Position numbers and translations under genes: made by a program
The notes under the pieces: model-generated
What the model was told of the DNA's origin: nothing
Databases searched by the model: none
Seen by the model: the letters and a program-made list of their open reading frames with translations, nothing else
Shown: piece after piece, positions 8,637-15,606 of the stretch
Position numbering within the stretch: the stretch's first letter is position 1
How the letters are laid out: each line of letters starts with the position of its first letter
NCBI GenBank assembly: GCA_964439595.1
Contig: CAYTOK010000018.1
Coordinates: 1 to 39,423 of the forward strand
Reading direction: 5' to 3'
From: CAIJXB01 sp964439595
GTDB taxonomy: Bacteria > Chlamydiota > Chlamydiia > Chlamydiales > Rhabdochlamydiaceae
DNA length: 39,423 nucleotides

Positions 8637-8677
8637 AATCTATCTAATTTTTCTCCACTGATAATGGAGATAGATTG
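8637..8677 (+). promoter_or_regulatory. Hairpin covering the ribosome-binding site and TTG start
   Basis: AATCTATCT (8637-8645) pairs perfectly with AGATAGATT (8668-8676). This 9-bp stem includes the AG of the Shine-Dalgarno GGAG (8666-8669) and the first two bases of the TTG start at 8675. A competing stem TCTCCA (8652-8657) / TGGAGA (8665-8670) also masks the same GGAG. Both foldings would limit translation initiation. Confidence 0.5.
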
Positions 8678-9772
8678 TCTTATAGGCTTGCTCCGGCCAT
8701 TTTAAATGCTGTAAATACAGGTTATAACCAAGGAGATCAAGTACGGGTTAGGTTTTTTACGACTAAAAAGGTAGTCCCATTTCCTAAGCTTCCTATTCAA
8801 ATAACCCAAGAGGAGTTTCAAAAAACGGCCTTAGAAGTTGATGCGATAAGCAAAAAAGCCATATTAGAAAAACAAATTATAGAAAAGATGAAGGAACCGT
8901 TTTCTCTAGATCTCGAAAAAGCCGACTCTCCTATTTATAGAACGGGTAGTTTTTATTCCTGGACAAAGGCTAACGTAAAAAAAGCTAATATTCAAGAAGA
9001 TGGATCCATAACGCTGTTAAACTCCGACAAGCGCGTTCTTATCACCCAATTTGCATGTCTTGTAGAAAAAGGTGTAATCATGCCTGAAAAGCAAATTCTC
9101 CTCCTTAATGAGGGATGCGATAATGGTGATTTTCTTGGGTTAATGATACCCTTTCTATTGGAGCATGGTTCTGAATTAAAAGTTGTCTTAGTAAATGGGA
9201 ATGAAAAAAAATTAAAAGAAGCTGCAATGTTAACTAAATTTCTTGTCGAGGATGTCGGAGACAAGAATGTTACATATCTCATCCATGATTCTTTTGCCTC
9301 CATACCAGCAATCGTTTCTCGGAATTTTTCTGATCATCAAACATTTCATCTTTTTTTTCGACTCCCTATAGTAGAACGATTTAGTGTTGTTGCTGATTTT
9401 ACAGAAAAAAGACTAGCTTCCATGAAACCATCTGATATCGCTATAGGTTCTTTTCTTCTATGGAATAAGATTTCAATGGATACTATGCTTTCTAAGCAAT
9501 CTCAGGTAAAAGAAGAAAATTCCAACTTAGGATATGTGACTCTTGAACAGAATATGACAAAATCTGCAAAAAATATACTCAGCAATAGCGGAACAAGTGA
9601 GGAAGACTTGGGAGTCTATACAACAGCCTTTACAGAGAAAGGCGTGCAAGATTTGATTGCTGGTTGCGGAGGAGATATTTTGCACCTAGCAAAAATTCCA
9701 ACAAAAACAGATGACGGCGGCAATATCGATGTAATAGGGGTTATTTTTCGAAAAAGTTCTGTAGTGCAGTGA
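8675..9772 (+). CDS. Orphan protein with methyltransferase-like core (island gene)
   Basis: A 365-aa protein not recognised as any named family. Residues about 141-190 resemble a class I SAM-dependent methyltransferase: a beta-strand ILLLN, a glycine-type loop EGCDNGDF, then VVLVNGNEKKLKEA in the place of motif II. A late FTEKGVQDLIAGCGGDI and a closing hydrophobic strand DVIGVIF also suit that fold. The canonical GxGxG is degenerate, so activity is uncertain. Residues 1-42 are basic and amphipathic (RLAPAIL... VRVRFFTTKK), like a mitochondrial presequence. The start is TTG at 8675 with GGAGA 4 bases upstream; there is no in-frame ATG until about residue 71. The gene is intact in an island whose integrase has decayed, which suggests it is kept by selection (inference). 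Confidence 0.65.
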   Translation: MSYRLAPAILNAVNTGYNQGDQVRVRFFTTKKVVPFPKLPIQITQEEFQKTALEVDAISKKAILEKQIIEKMKEPFSLDLEKADSPIYRTGSFYSWTKANVKKANIQEDGSITLLNSDKRVLITQFACLVEKGVIMPEKQILLLNEGCDNGDFLGLMIPFLLEHGSELKVVLVNGNEKKLKEAAMLTKFLVEDVGDKNVTYLIHDSFASIPAIVSRNFSDHQTFHLFFRLPIVERFSVVADFTEKRLASMKPSDIAIGSFLLWNKISMDTMLSKQSQVKEENSNLGYVTLEQNMTKSAKNILSNSGTSEEDLGVYTTAFTEKGVQDLIAGCGGDILHLAKIPTKTDDGGNIDVIGVIFRKSSVVQ

Positions 9773-9854
9773 GTGTCAAATGGTCTTTTAAACGAATTTC
9801 TGCTTGATAGCGAACTCCACCTTCTTTGAGTCCTCTTGATCGAATTGATTCCAT
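9741..9854 (-). pseudogene. N-terminal stub of a tyrosine-recombinase integrase
   Basis: On the minus strand ATG at 9854 opens a 37-codon frame whose first 23 residues contain SIRSRGLKEGGVRYQAEIRLK. This matches the opening strands of phage-type integrases (pattern SIRKRG...YQAEIRxKG). After the Lys codon at 9786-9788 the similarity ends and the frame runs antisense into the 3' end of the 365-aa gene, stopping at 9741. The core-binding and catalytic domains are absent from the window. The position beside tRNA-Asn is where the integrase of a tRNA-inserted element normally sits. Confidence 0.55.
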
Positions 9855-9952
9855 TGTAATTTTTTTTTCGCCGCATAGCAGATATAGAATCCAATGGTCG
9901 ATACCACTTTTGCACTTAATTTTCAGTTATTTATCTAGGAGTGTTAACAGTG

Positions 9953-9971
9953 ATGCCGTAATATTGACGGA
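9953..9971. repeat. 19-bp inverted repeat, right inner copy
   Basis: ATGCCGTAATATTGACGGA is the exact reverse complement of 7906-7924. It lies upstream of the integrase stub on the minus strand, so it could have been part of that gene's control region or an arm site. Confidence 0.75.
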
Positions 9972-10019
9972 ATCGACACTCCAAAACGAATTTCATCAAA
10001 TTGATGAGACTCTTGTTTT

Positions 10020-10032
10020 GGGTGATTTAAGG
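10020..10032. repeat. 13-bp inverted repeat, right outer copy
   Basis: GGGTGATTTAAGG is the exact reverse complement of 7800-7812 at the other end of the island. Confidence 0.6.
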
Positions 10033-10060
10033 AAATTGCGTACTCCGGCAAAAGTACGGC

Positions 10061-10097
10061 ATTTTGAGGAGGGGTTTTTAGAAACCCCATTCAAAAT
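10061..10097 (-). terminator. Hairpin 3' of intact tRNA-Asn
   Basis: ATTTTGA (10061-10067) pairs with TCAAAAT (10091-10097), and inside it GGGGTTT (10071-10077) pairs with AAACCCC (10082-10088) around a 4-nt loop. The hairpin begins 3 bases after the tRNA 3' end on the minus strand. It lacks a strong T-run, so termination or tRNA processing are both possible. It came with the island rather than with the original tRNA locus. Confidence 0.5.
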
Positions 10098-10099
10098 AT

Positions 10100-10171
10100 C
10101 TCCGGGTGCAAGATTCGAACTTGCGACCAATGGATTAACAGTCCACTGCTCTACCGCTGAGCTAACCCGGA
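10100..10171 (-). tRNA. tRNA-Asn (GTT anticodon)
   Basis: A 72-nt cloverleaf on the minus strand. The acceptor TCCGGGT pairs with ACCCGGA. The D arm is GCTC/GAGC. The anticodon arm is GTGGA-CTGTTAA-TCCAT, giving anticodon GTT. The T arm is GCAAG-TTCGAAT-CTTGC. The discriminator is G, as expected for tRNA-Asn. CCA is not encoded. Its 3' 44 bases are repeated at 7722-7765. Confidence 0.95.
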
Positions 10172-10374
10172 ATATGCTCAAGAGGTTAATCTAAGATAGC
10201 GATTTTAGGCAACTATTTTTGTTATTTTTTATGACATTTTTTTTGTTTTTTGAAAAAATAAATTTTTTTTTAATAAATAAGTTGATTTTTTTTCTGAAAT
10301 TGCGCATTCAGAAGATAAGATCAAGTAAGATCTTTTTGAATGTTACAGCAAAACACGACAACAAAGAGAATATC

Positions 10375-10635
10375 ATGGCAAAAAAGAAAGCCGTAAAAAA
10401 AGCAGCCCCAAAGAAAGCAGTAAAAAGAGCTGCTCCTAAAAAGGCTGTAAAGAAAGCTGCTCCAAAAAAGAAAGTAGTAAAAAAAGCAGCTCCAAAGAAA
10501 GCAGTAAAAAAAGCTGCTCCTAAAAAGGCTGTAAAGAAAGCTGCTCCAAAAAAGAAAGCAGCTCCAAAAAAGAAAGTAGTGGAAATGAAGATGCCAAATC
10601 CAATGGGACTCGGCTCATCTCCAATGTCTTTATAA
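10375..10635 (+). CDS. hctB: Histone H1-like DNA-binding protein (HctB/Hc2 type)
   Basis: An 86-aa, highly basic protein built from AAPKKAVKKAAPKK-type units, typical of chlamydial Hc2-like histones that compact the chromosome in elementary bodies. The start is the ATG at 10375 behind AAAGAGA; a longer frame from 10219 would add a Phe/Ile-rich leader that looks non-coding. The coding DNA holds an 84-bp (28-codon) tandem duplication (10389-10472 and 10473-10556). The C-terminus changes to a short non-basic tail MKMPNPMGLGSSPMSL. A strong bidirectional terminator follows. The gene symbol is by resemblance; such low-complexity proteins cannot be assigned one-to-one. Upstream 10172-10374 is very T-rich and should hold the promoter. 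Confidence 0.8.
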   Translation: MAKKKAVKKAAPKKAVKRAAPKKAVKKAAPKKKVVKKAAPKKAVKKAAPKKAVKKAAPKKKAAPKKKVVEMKMPNPMGLGSSPMSL

Positions 10636-10642
10636 TTCAAAT

Positions 10643-10678
10643 AAAAGCAGGAGGATAGTTCTTTTCTCCTGCTTTTTT
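10643..10678. terminator. Bidirectional terminator between hctB-like gene and AsmA-like gene
   Basis: A perfect 11-bp stem AAAAGCAGGAG (10643-10653) / CTCCTGCTTTT (10666-10676) with T-runs on both strands. It serves the convergent genes on either side. Confidence 0.9.
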
Positions 10679-11383
10679 CTATTTAAATAAGTTTTCCAGT
10701 GGGGTTAAAAGAGAACGAACCTCATTCTTAGGTTCTATAATCCCTTCCAGCATGTTTTTCATGTTTTCCTGGACAAAGATAGAAGTTAACATTTGTCCTA
10801 GCACAGATTGCATGATTTGATCTATAGGAAATCCATTTTCACTATTAATGTCTGTTAGTGTAATCATTTTGATTAAAGGAATTGTTCTAGTGGTTTTAGT
10901 GTCTTTGTAGAAAACAACCACTTGGATGTCTTTTAGGTTCAATTTTTTAATAGCAAGAGATGAGTATTGAGGGTTTGGTGTGTGGCTTCGAGATGACTGG
11001 ATATTATTCATTAAACTAGACCAATTACCGGAAGTGCCTTGTGCGGAATTAAATTCTAAGGATAGGTAAATCTCGTCCAGGGTGATTTCATCTATGACAA
11101 TTTTTTTAGATAGGTAATTTGTTAAAAGGGCATCTAGGGTTATTTTTTTTACGGTAAGCGCTTTAGGAAATTCGCTTTCAGGTGGATTGTCTATTTTTAA
11201 ATCCCTTACTCGGATGGCATCTAAGGAAAGAAAAATACTTTCTATTTTTACAGCTGTTTTTATCTTTTGGGATATATCGCGAGCTATTTTTCCAGGAAGA
11301 AAAAAAGATAAAAAAATATAAAATAACGCTAAAAAAACAAGAAATACCGTGATTGTTTTAAGAAGAGTTTTCAAGAGAAACAT
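10679..11383 (-). CDS. AsmA-like single-pass membrane protein
   Basis: A 234-aa protein with one N-terminal membrane segment (about residues 8-31) followed by a beta-rich body. The body has the flow IKIESIFLSLDAIRVRDLKI and DEITLDEIYLSLEF, which resembles AsmA/DUF748-type envelope proteins that start with a TM helix and repeat 'I..I.L....i.i'. It is likely anchored in the inner membrane with the body in the periplasm. The ATG at 11383 abuts AAAGG with no spacing; a TTG at 11374 (MKTLLKT...) has AAAGGA at a good distance and may be the true start. Function in envelope biogenesis is inferred only from the fold-like pattern. Confidence 0.65.
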   Translation of the reverse strand: MFLLKTLLKTITVFLVFLALFYIFLSFFLPGKIARDISQKIKTAVKIESIFLSLDAIRVRDLKIDNPPESEFPKALTVKKITLDALLTNYLSKKIVIDEITLDEIYLSLEFNSAQGTSGNWSSLMNNIQSSRSHTPNPQYSSLAIKKLNLKDIQVVVFYKDTKTTRTIPLIKMITLTDINSENGFPIDQIMQSVLGQMLTSIFVQENMKNMLEGIIEPKNEVRSLLTPLENLFK

Positions 11384-11448
11384 CCTTTGTTGATGAATTT
11401 TCTTTTTGACAGTATTTTAAAGAAAAATATAAATCAACAAAAAAGAGA

Positions 11449-11470
11449 AGGCCACCCAAAGGGGTGGCCT
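11449..11470 (-). terminator. Terminator of groESL
   Basis: On the minus strand AGGCCACCC pairs with GGGTGGCCT (9 bp, 4-nt loop) and is followed by TCTCTTTTTTG. It starts 7 bases after the groEL stop. Confidence 0.9.
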
Positions 11471-11476
11471 AGATTT

Positions 11477-13102
11477 TTAGTAATCAGCTCCGTGCATAGC
11501 TGGAGGCTGTTTTACTTTGTCATCGACTTCATCAGCAATTATTGCTTCTGTTGTCAAAAGTAAAGCTGCAATAGAAGCAGAGAGTTCAATTGCTAGTCTG
11601 CAAACTTTAGTTGGATCTACAATTCCTTTTTCTAACATATTGCCAAATTGGTCTTGTAGAGCATCCCATCCTTCATTAGTCCCCATTTGAGAAACTTTTT
11701 GAATGATGATAGATCCTTCTTTTCCTGCATTTTCTGCGATTTGACGCAGTGGGTAGCTAAGAGATTTAATGATGATTTCAATCCCTACTTTTTCATCGCC
11801 CGTTGCTGCTTTTGCTAGTTTTTCTAGCTTAGGAATACAGCGGATAAAGGCTACACCGCCACCTGGAAGAATTCCTTCTTCAACAGCAGCTTTGGTCGCA
11901 TGCACAGCATCATCTACTCGATCTTTTTTTTCTTTCATTTCGACTTCTGTTGCAGCGCCCACACGGATGATGCCTACTCCACCTGCAAGCTTTGCTAAGC
12001 GCTCTTGAAGTTTTTCTTTGTCATAGTCAGAAGTACTTTCTTCTATTTGCCTTTTAATAAGAGCTATCCTTTCTTGAATCGCGTCTTTATTTCCATTTCC
12101 TTCAACGAGGGTAGTGTCTTCTTTACTTACAACGACTTTCTTTACCTTGCCGAGCATCTCTATTGTGACGTGCTCCAATTTGAGCCCTATTTCCTCACTA
12201 ATAAACTCTGCACCAGTTAAAATTGCGATGTCTTGTAGTATCGATTTTCTTCTGTCTCCGAAGCCAGGAGCCTTAACAGCGCAAACTTTAAGACCGGCTC
12301 TTATGCGGTTTACTACGAGCGTTGCAAGAGCTTCTCCATCGATGTCTTCTGCGATAATTAAAAGAGGTTTTCCACTTTCAGCTACAGCCTGGAGAATAGG
12401 CATAAAGTCTTTCATGGCACTAATTTTCTTATCATAAATGAGAACAAGAGCATTTTCTAAAAGACATTCTTGTGCTTCTGCGTTTGTCATGAAATAAGAG
12501 GAGATATAGCCCCTATCAAAATTCATTCCTTCAACAACGTCTAAAGTCGTTTCAAAGCCTTTGGCTTCTTCAACTGTAATAGTTCCATCTTTACCAACTT
12601 TTTCCATAGCTTTTGCTATGATTTCGCCAATTTCAGCATCTCCATTAGCTGATATTGTAGCTACTTGTGCAATTTCTTTGCGATTTTGCACTTCTTTACT
12701 AAGGATCTTAAGCTCTGTTGTGATTGCTTTAACAGCTGCTTCAATACCTTTTTTTATTTCTGTAGGATTTGCTCCGGCGGCAACGTTACGAAGCCCTTCA
12801 CTGTATATGGCTTCTGCAAGAACAGTAGCTGTGGTAGTTCCGTCGCCAGCTTTATCCGCTGTTTTACTTGCGACTTCTTTTACCATTTGAGCTCCCATAT
12901 TTTCGTGCTTGTCCTCTAGCTCAATTTCTTTAGCAACGGTAACTCCGTCTTTAGTAATATGAGGTGTTCCGTAGGATTTATCTATGACTACGTTGCGTCC
13001 TTTAGGGCCAAGCGTTACTTTTACAGCAGAGGCTAGAGTTTTGACCCCTTTTAAGACTTTTTGTCTTGCATCTTCTTTAAATTTAATGTTCTTAGGTGCC
13101 AT
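11477..13102 (-). CDS. groL: Chaperonin GroEL (60 kDa)
   Basis: A 541-aa Hsp60 that forms the double-ring folding chamber with GroES. Clear signatures are KVTLGPKGRNVVIDKSYG, GDGTTTATVLAEAI near residue 86 (ATP site), VKAPGFGDRRK and the late AAVEEGILPGGGVAFIR. The C-terminus is EVDDKVKQPPAMHGADY: the usual repeated GGM tail is lost. groES lies 22 bases upstream in the same operon, with AAGGAG before the groEL ATG. Chlamydiae often carry several groEL paralogs; the groES-linked, well-conserved copy is normally the working chaperonin. Confidence 0.98.
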   Translation of the reverse strand: MAPKNIKFKEDARQKVLKGVKTLASAVKVTLGPKGRNVVIDKSYGTPHITKDGVTVAKEIELEDKHENMGAQMVKEVASKTADKAGDGTTTATVLAEAIYSEGLRNVAAGANPTEIKKGIEAAVKAITTELKILSKEVQNRKEIAQVATISANGDAEIGEIIAKAMEKVGKDGTITVEEAKGFETTLDVVEGMNFDRGYISSYFMTNAEAQECLLENALVLIYDKKISAMKDFMPILQAVAESGKPLLIIAEDIDGEALATLVVNRIRAGLKVCAVKAPGFGDRRKSILQDIAILTGAEFISEEIGLKLEHVTIEMLGKVKKVVVSKEDTTLVEGNGNKDAIQERIALIKRQIEESTSDYDKEKLQERLAKLAGGVGIIRVGAATEVEMKEKKDRVDDAVHATKAAVEEGILPGGGVAFIRCIPKLEKLAKAATGDEKVGIEIIIKSLSYPLRQIAENAGKEGSIIIQKVSQMGTNEGWDALQDQFGNMLEKGIVDPTKVCRLAIELSASIAALLLTTEAIIADEVDDKVKQPPAMHGADY

Positions 13103-13124
13103 ATGATTTATTTCTCCTTAAGAA

Positions 13125-13436
13125 TTAGTTTAGGATAGCGATAATATCTTCTGATTTAACAATTACAAATTCTTCGTCATTTAGCGTTACTTCTTGGCCT
13201 GAGTACTTGTCTATAAGAACTTTTTCGCCTATCTGTACCGGGATCGGGTGCATTTTGCCGTCTTTCCCTTGAATGCCGTCTCCTATAGCGATAACAACAG
13301 CTGTGGCTTGCTTTTTCTTTGCAGAATCGGGTAGTATTATTCCCCCTTTAAGCTTTTCTTCTTGGTCAAGGTGCTTAACTAGAACACGACTTCCTAAAGG
13401 TTTTAAGGTTGTCTTAATAATTTCTTGTGATGCCAT
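13125..13436 (-). CDS. groS: Co-chaperonin GroES (10 kDa)
   Basis: A 103-aa Hsp10 lid of the GroEL chamber. It contains LGSRVLVKHLDQEEKLKGGI, the mobile-loop region, IIPDSAKKK-type motif (IILPDSAKKKQ), and the closing strand DEEFVIVKSEDIIAIL. It leads the groESL operon. AAGGAG lies 6 bases before its ATG. Upstream are a promoter (TTGCTA-18-TACAAT) and a CIRCE-like inverted repeat, pointing to heat-shock control by HrcA. Confidence 0.97.
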   Translation of the reverse strand: MASQEIIKTTLKPLGSRVLVKHLDQEEKLKGGIILPDSAKKKQATAVVIAIGDGIQGKDGKMHPIPVQIGEKVLIDKYSGQEVTLNDEEFVIVKSEDIIAILN

Positions 13437-13487
13437 ATGTAAATCTCCTTGTTAAAAAGATGTTTTGGTTGAATTTCGTGTATCCAG

Positions 13488-13517
13488 ATTGTAGGGAATT
13501 TCTTGGTTTTTTAGCAA
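13488..13517 (-). promoter_or_regulatory. Promoter of groESL
   Basis: On the minus strand a -35 TTGCTA (13512-13517) and a -10 TACAAT (13488-13493) are 18 bases apart, about 50 bases ahead of the groES start. This suits the housekeeping sigma factor. Confidence 0.55.
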
Positions 13518-13522
13518 GAGAT

Positions 13523-13549
13523 TTAGCAACTGGATTGTTTGACTGCTAA
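13523..13549 (-). promoter_or_regulatory. CIRCE-like HrcA operator
   Basis: TTAGCAACT, exactly 9 spacer bases, then GACTGCTAA. The CIRCE consensus is TTAGCACTC-N9-GAGTGCTAA: one half matches 8 of 9 and the other 6 of 9, and the spacing is exact. It sits just upstream of the groESL -35 box. The degenerate half suggests weak HrcA binding. Confidence 0.6.
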
Positions 13550-13637
13550 AGAATCTAGCTCTCTTTCAAAAAATAAGAAGAGTTGACTTAAGAATCAAAA
13601 ATGGCATACTTGCCTATTTTATAAGGGAGAATAAAAT

Positions 13638-15461
13638 ATGTCCAAGCAGCAAAGCATAGGGGAAAGAAAAGACAGTTTAAGGGAAAATTGTTGGAACCTA
13701 GAAGGCATGTATTCTAGTTGGGGAGATTGGAGAAAGGAGTTTGACCGTTTAACTAAAGCTGGAGACTCTCCTAAATGGCCGGAGCTGGAGGAAGGGCTTT
13801 ACAATCTTTCCTCTTCTAAAGATGTCAGAAAGTTGCTAGATAGGTTTATGGAAATTGATTTGACTTTAGATTCTTTATATACGTATGCGCATCTTAGGCA
13901 TGATGAAGATGTAAGTGAAAAAGAGGGGAAAGAAGGGTACTCTCTTGCTATGGGGGCCTTTCATGCATTTCGAGAGGAGACTTCCTGGATAGATCCGGCA
14001 CTTTTACAGCTTTCTCAAGAGACTTTAGATTCACTGCTTTGCTCTCAGGATTTAAAAGAGTATCAAATTTACCTAAAGAAAATTATTCGCTTAAAGCCTT
14101 ATACATTGCCTTCTAAGGAAGAAAAGCTTTTAGCTTTTGCAGGGAAAGCATTGAGCGTCAGCCAAAGAGCTTTTGGCTCATTGAATAACGCAGACTTGCG
14201 TTTTCCTAACTGTTTGGATGGGGAAGGAAGGGACCATGAGCTTACGCATGGAATGTACCAGGTATATCTAAAGGGAAGGGATCGAGTTTTAAGGAAAAAC
14301 GCTTTTACCCATTTACATGGAACATTTGCTCAATATGAAAATACATTTTGTGAATTAATTCAGGGAATAGTAGAGCAACACGTTTTTTATAAAAAAGCTA
14401 GGGGATATAAATCTTGTCTAGAGGCGGCTCTTTATCCACATCAAATAAATAGAGAGGTTTATGACTCTCTAGTTTCAACCGTAAAAGATAATATCTCTAT
14501 TTTGCATGACTATCTTTTTTTACGTAAAAGGCTACTTGGATATTCTGAAATACACCCTTATGATCTTTCTGTGCCACTTGTAGAAGAAGTAGATATAACA
14601 ATATCTTACGAAGATGCTGTAAGTGCCATTATAGAGTCTGTGGCCCCACTTGGAGTGGAATATCAGGAGATTTTACGAAAAGGTCTTACGGAAGAAGGGT
14701 GGGTTGATCGTTATGAAAACAAAAAAAAACGTAGCGGAGCATATTCTAGCGGGTGTTATACGAGTAACCCTTATATTTTATTAAACTACCATGGAACATT
14801 TAATGATGCCATGACGCTTGCCCATGAAGCAGGACATAGTATGCATTCGTATTTTAGTAAAAAAAATCAAAAATACCAAGATCACCAATATCCCATTTTT
14901 CTAGCAGAAGTTGCTTCTACTTTTCATGAGGAGCTTCTTTTTCAGTATTTTCTGCAAAAAGTTAAAACGTCAAAAGAAAAAGCGTATTTAATTAATCAAA
15001 AAATTGACGGCATTCGAAATACGTTTTTTAGACAAACTTTATTTGCTGAATTTGAGTTGCAGTTACATGAGTGGGTGGAACAAGGTATTCCATTAACCCC
15101 GAGTCTTTTAAAGGAAGAATATTTGCGGCTAAATCAGGAATATTCCGGTCCGGGACTTGTTTTAGATTCTCATGTAGAAAGTGAATGGTCTCGCATTCCT
15201 CATTTCTATTATAATTTCTACGTGTATCAGTATGCTACAGGGATTAGTGCTGCTGATGTTTTAGCTAAAAAGGTGTTGTCTGGGGATCCTCTAGCTAAAG
15301 AGCAATATTTAGCTTTCTTAGCATCTGGAGCAAGTAAAGATCCTTTGACAACATTAAAAGATGCGGGGGTTAATATGAAAGAGTCCTACGCGGTGCAGTC
15401 TCTTCTTGATTCTTTTAAGAATCTCACGGAGAAATTTCAAGAAATGGTAAAAGAAAAATAA
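13638..15461 (+). CDS. pepF: Oligoendopeptidase F (M3 family metallopeptidase)
   Basis: A 607-aa cytoplasmic zinc peptidase that degrades oligopeptides. The zinc motif HEAGH is at about residues 396-400 inside TLAHEAGHSMHSYFS, and the third ligand Glu is in FLAEVASTFHEELLF about 25 residues on. The length is typical of PepF. AAGGGAG lies 10 bases before the ATG. The gene is divergent from groESL, with about 200 bases shared between the two promoters; a TTGACT at about 13582 may be its -35. In a parasite of host cells it probably recycles imported peptides (inference). Confidence 0.95.
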   Translation: MSKQQSIGERKDSLRENCWNLEGMYSSWGDWRKEFDRLTKAGDSPKWPELEEGLYNLSSSKDVRKLLDRFMEIDLTLDSLYTYAHLRHDEDVSEKEGKEGYSLAMGAFHAFREETSWIDPALLQLSQETLDSLLCSQDLKEYQIYLKKIIRLKPYTLPSKEEKLLAFAGKALSVSQRAFGSLNNADLRFPNCLDGEGRDHELTHGMYQVYLKGRDRVLRKNAFTHLHGTFAQYENTFCELIQGIVEQHVFYKKARGYKSCLEAALYPHQINREVYDSLVSTVKDNISILHDYLFLRKRLLGYSEIHPYDLSVPLVEEVDITISYEDAVSAIIESVAPLGVEYQEILRKGLTEEGWVDRYENKKKRSGAYSSGCYTSNPYILLNYHGTFNDAMTLAHEAGHSMHSYFSKKNQKYQDHQYPIFLAEVASTFHEELLFQYFLQKVKTSKEKAYLINQKIDGIRNTFFRQTLFAEFELQLHEWVEQGIPLTPSLLKEEYLRLNQEYSGPGLVLDSHVESEWSRIPHFYYNFYVYQYATGISAADVLAKKVLSGDPLAKEQYLAFLASGASKDPLTTLKDAGVNMKESYAVQSLLDSFKNLTEKFQEMVKEK

Positions 15462-15473
15462 GAGAATTGTTAA

Positions 15474-15506
15474 AGACCCAGCCTCGAAGGGTGGGTCTGC
15501 GCTTTT
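15474..15506 (+). terminator. Terminator of pepF
   Basis: AGACCCA (15474-15480) pairs with TGGGTCT (15492-15498), with an inner CCT-CGAA-GGG stem, followed by GCGCTTTT. Confidence 0.7.
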
Positions 15507-15606
15507 GAAATGGTGAAAATTTTCTTGCTTTTAAATTCGAAAAGAAAGTATTTGAGTAGGTGGAATTATAAAAAATGTTGTTTTCAACTTATAGGCGAGA
15601 TTTCTG

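Larger units (their letters stand above)
7722..10143. mobile_element. Small integrated island in tRNA-Asn(GTT)
   Basis: The 44-bp direct repeats (7722-7765 and 10100-10143) bound a unit of 2378 bp. Inside are two unrecognised ORFs (7969-8391 minus, 8675-9772 plus), an N-terminal integrase stub (9741-9854 minus) close to the intact tRNA, and two inverted-repeat pairs near the ends (7800-7812 with 10020-10032; 7906-7924 with 9953-9971). No complete recombinase or transposase is present, so the island appears to be a deleted remnant that cannot move by itself. Confidence 0.7.

Noticed and set aside
9826..10194. 122-codon plus-strand ORF and 61-codon minus-strand ORF over tRNA-Asn
   Set aside because: Both read through the tRNA and its flanks and overlap the integrase stub and inverted repeats; no independent support.
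10219..10374. N-terminal extension of the histone-like protein
   Set aside because: The added residues are Phe/Ile-rich from T-rich leader DNA; the ATG at 10375 has its own ribosome-binding site and fits the family.
10308..10640. 110-codon minus-strand Phe/Ala-rich ORF opposite the histone-like gene
   Set aside because: It is the antisense image of the AAPKK repeats (FFGAAFFTAF), not a plausible protein.
12005..12919. Several plus-strand ORFs opposite groEL
   Set aside because: Antisense shadows of a highly conserved gene, with no ribosome-binding sites and no family features.
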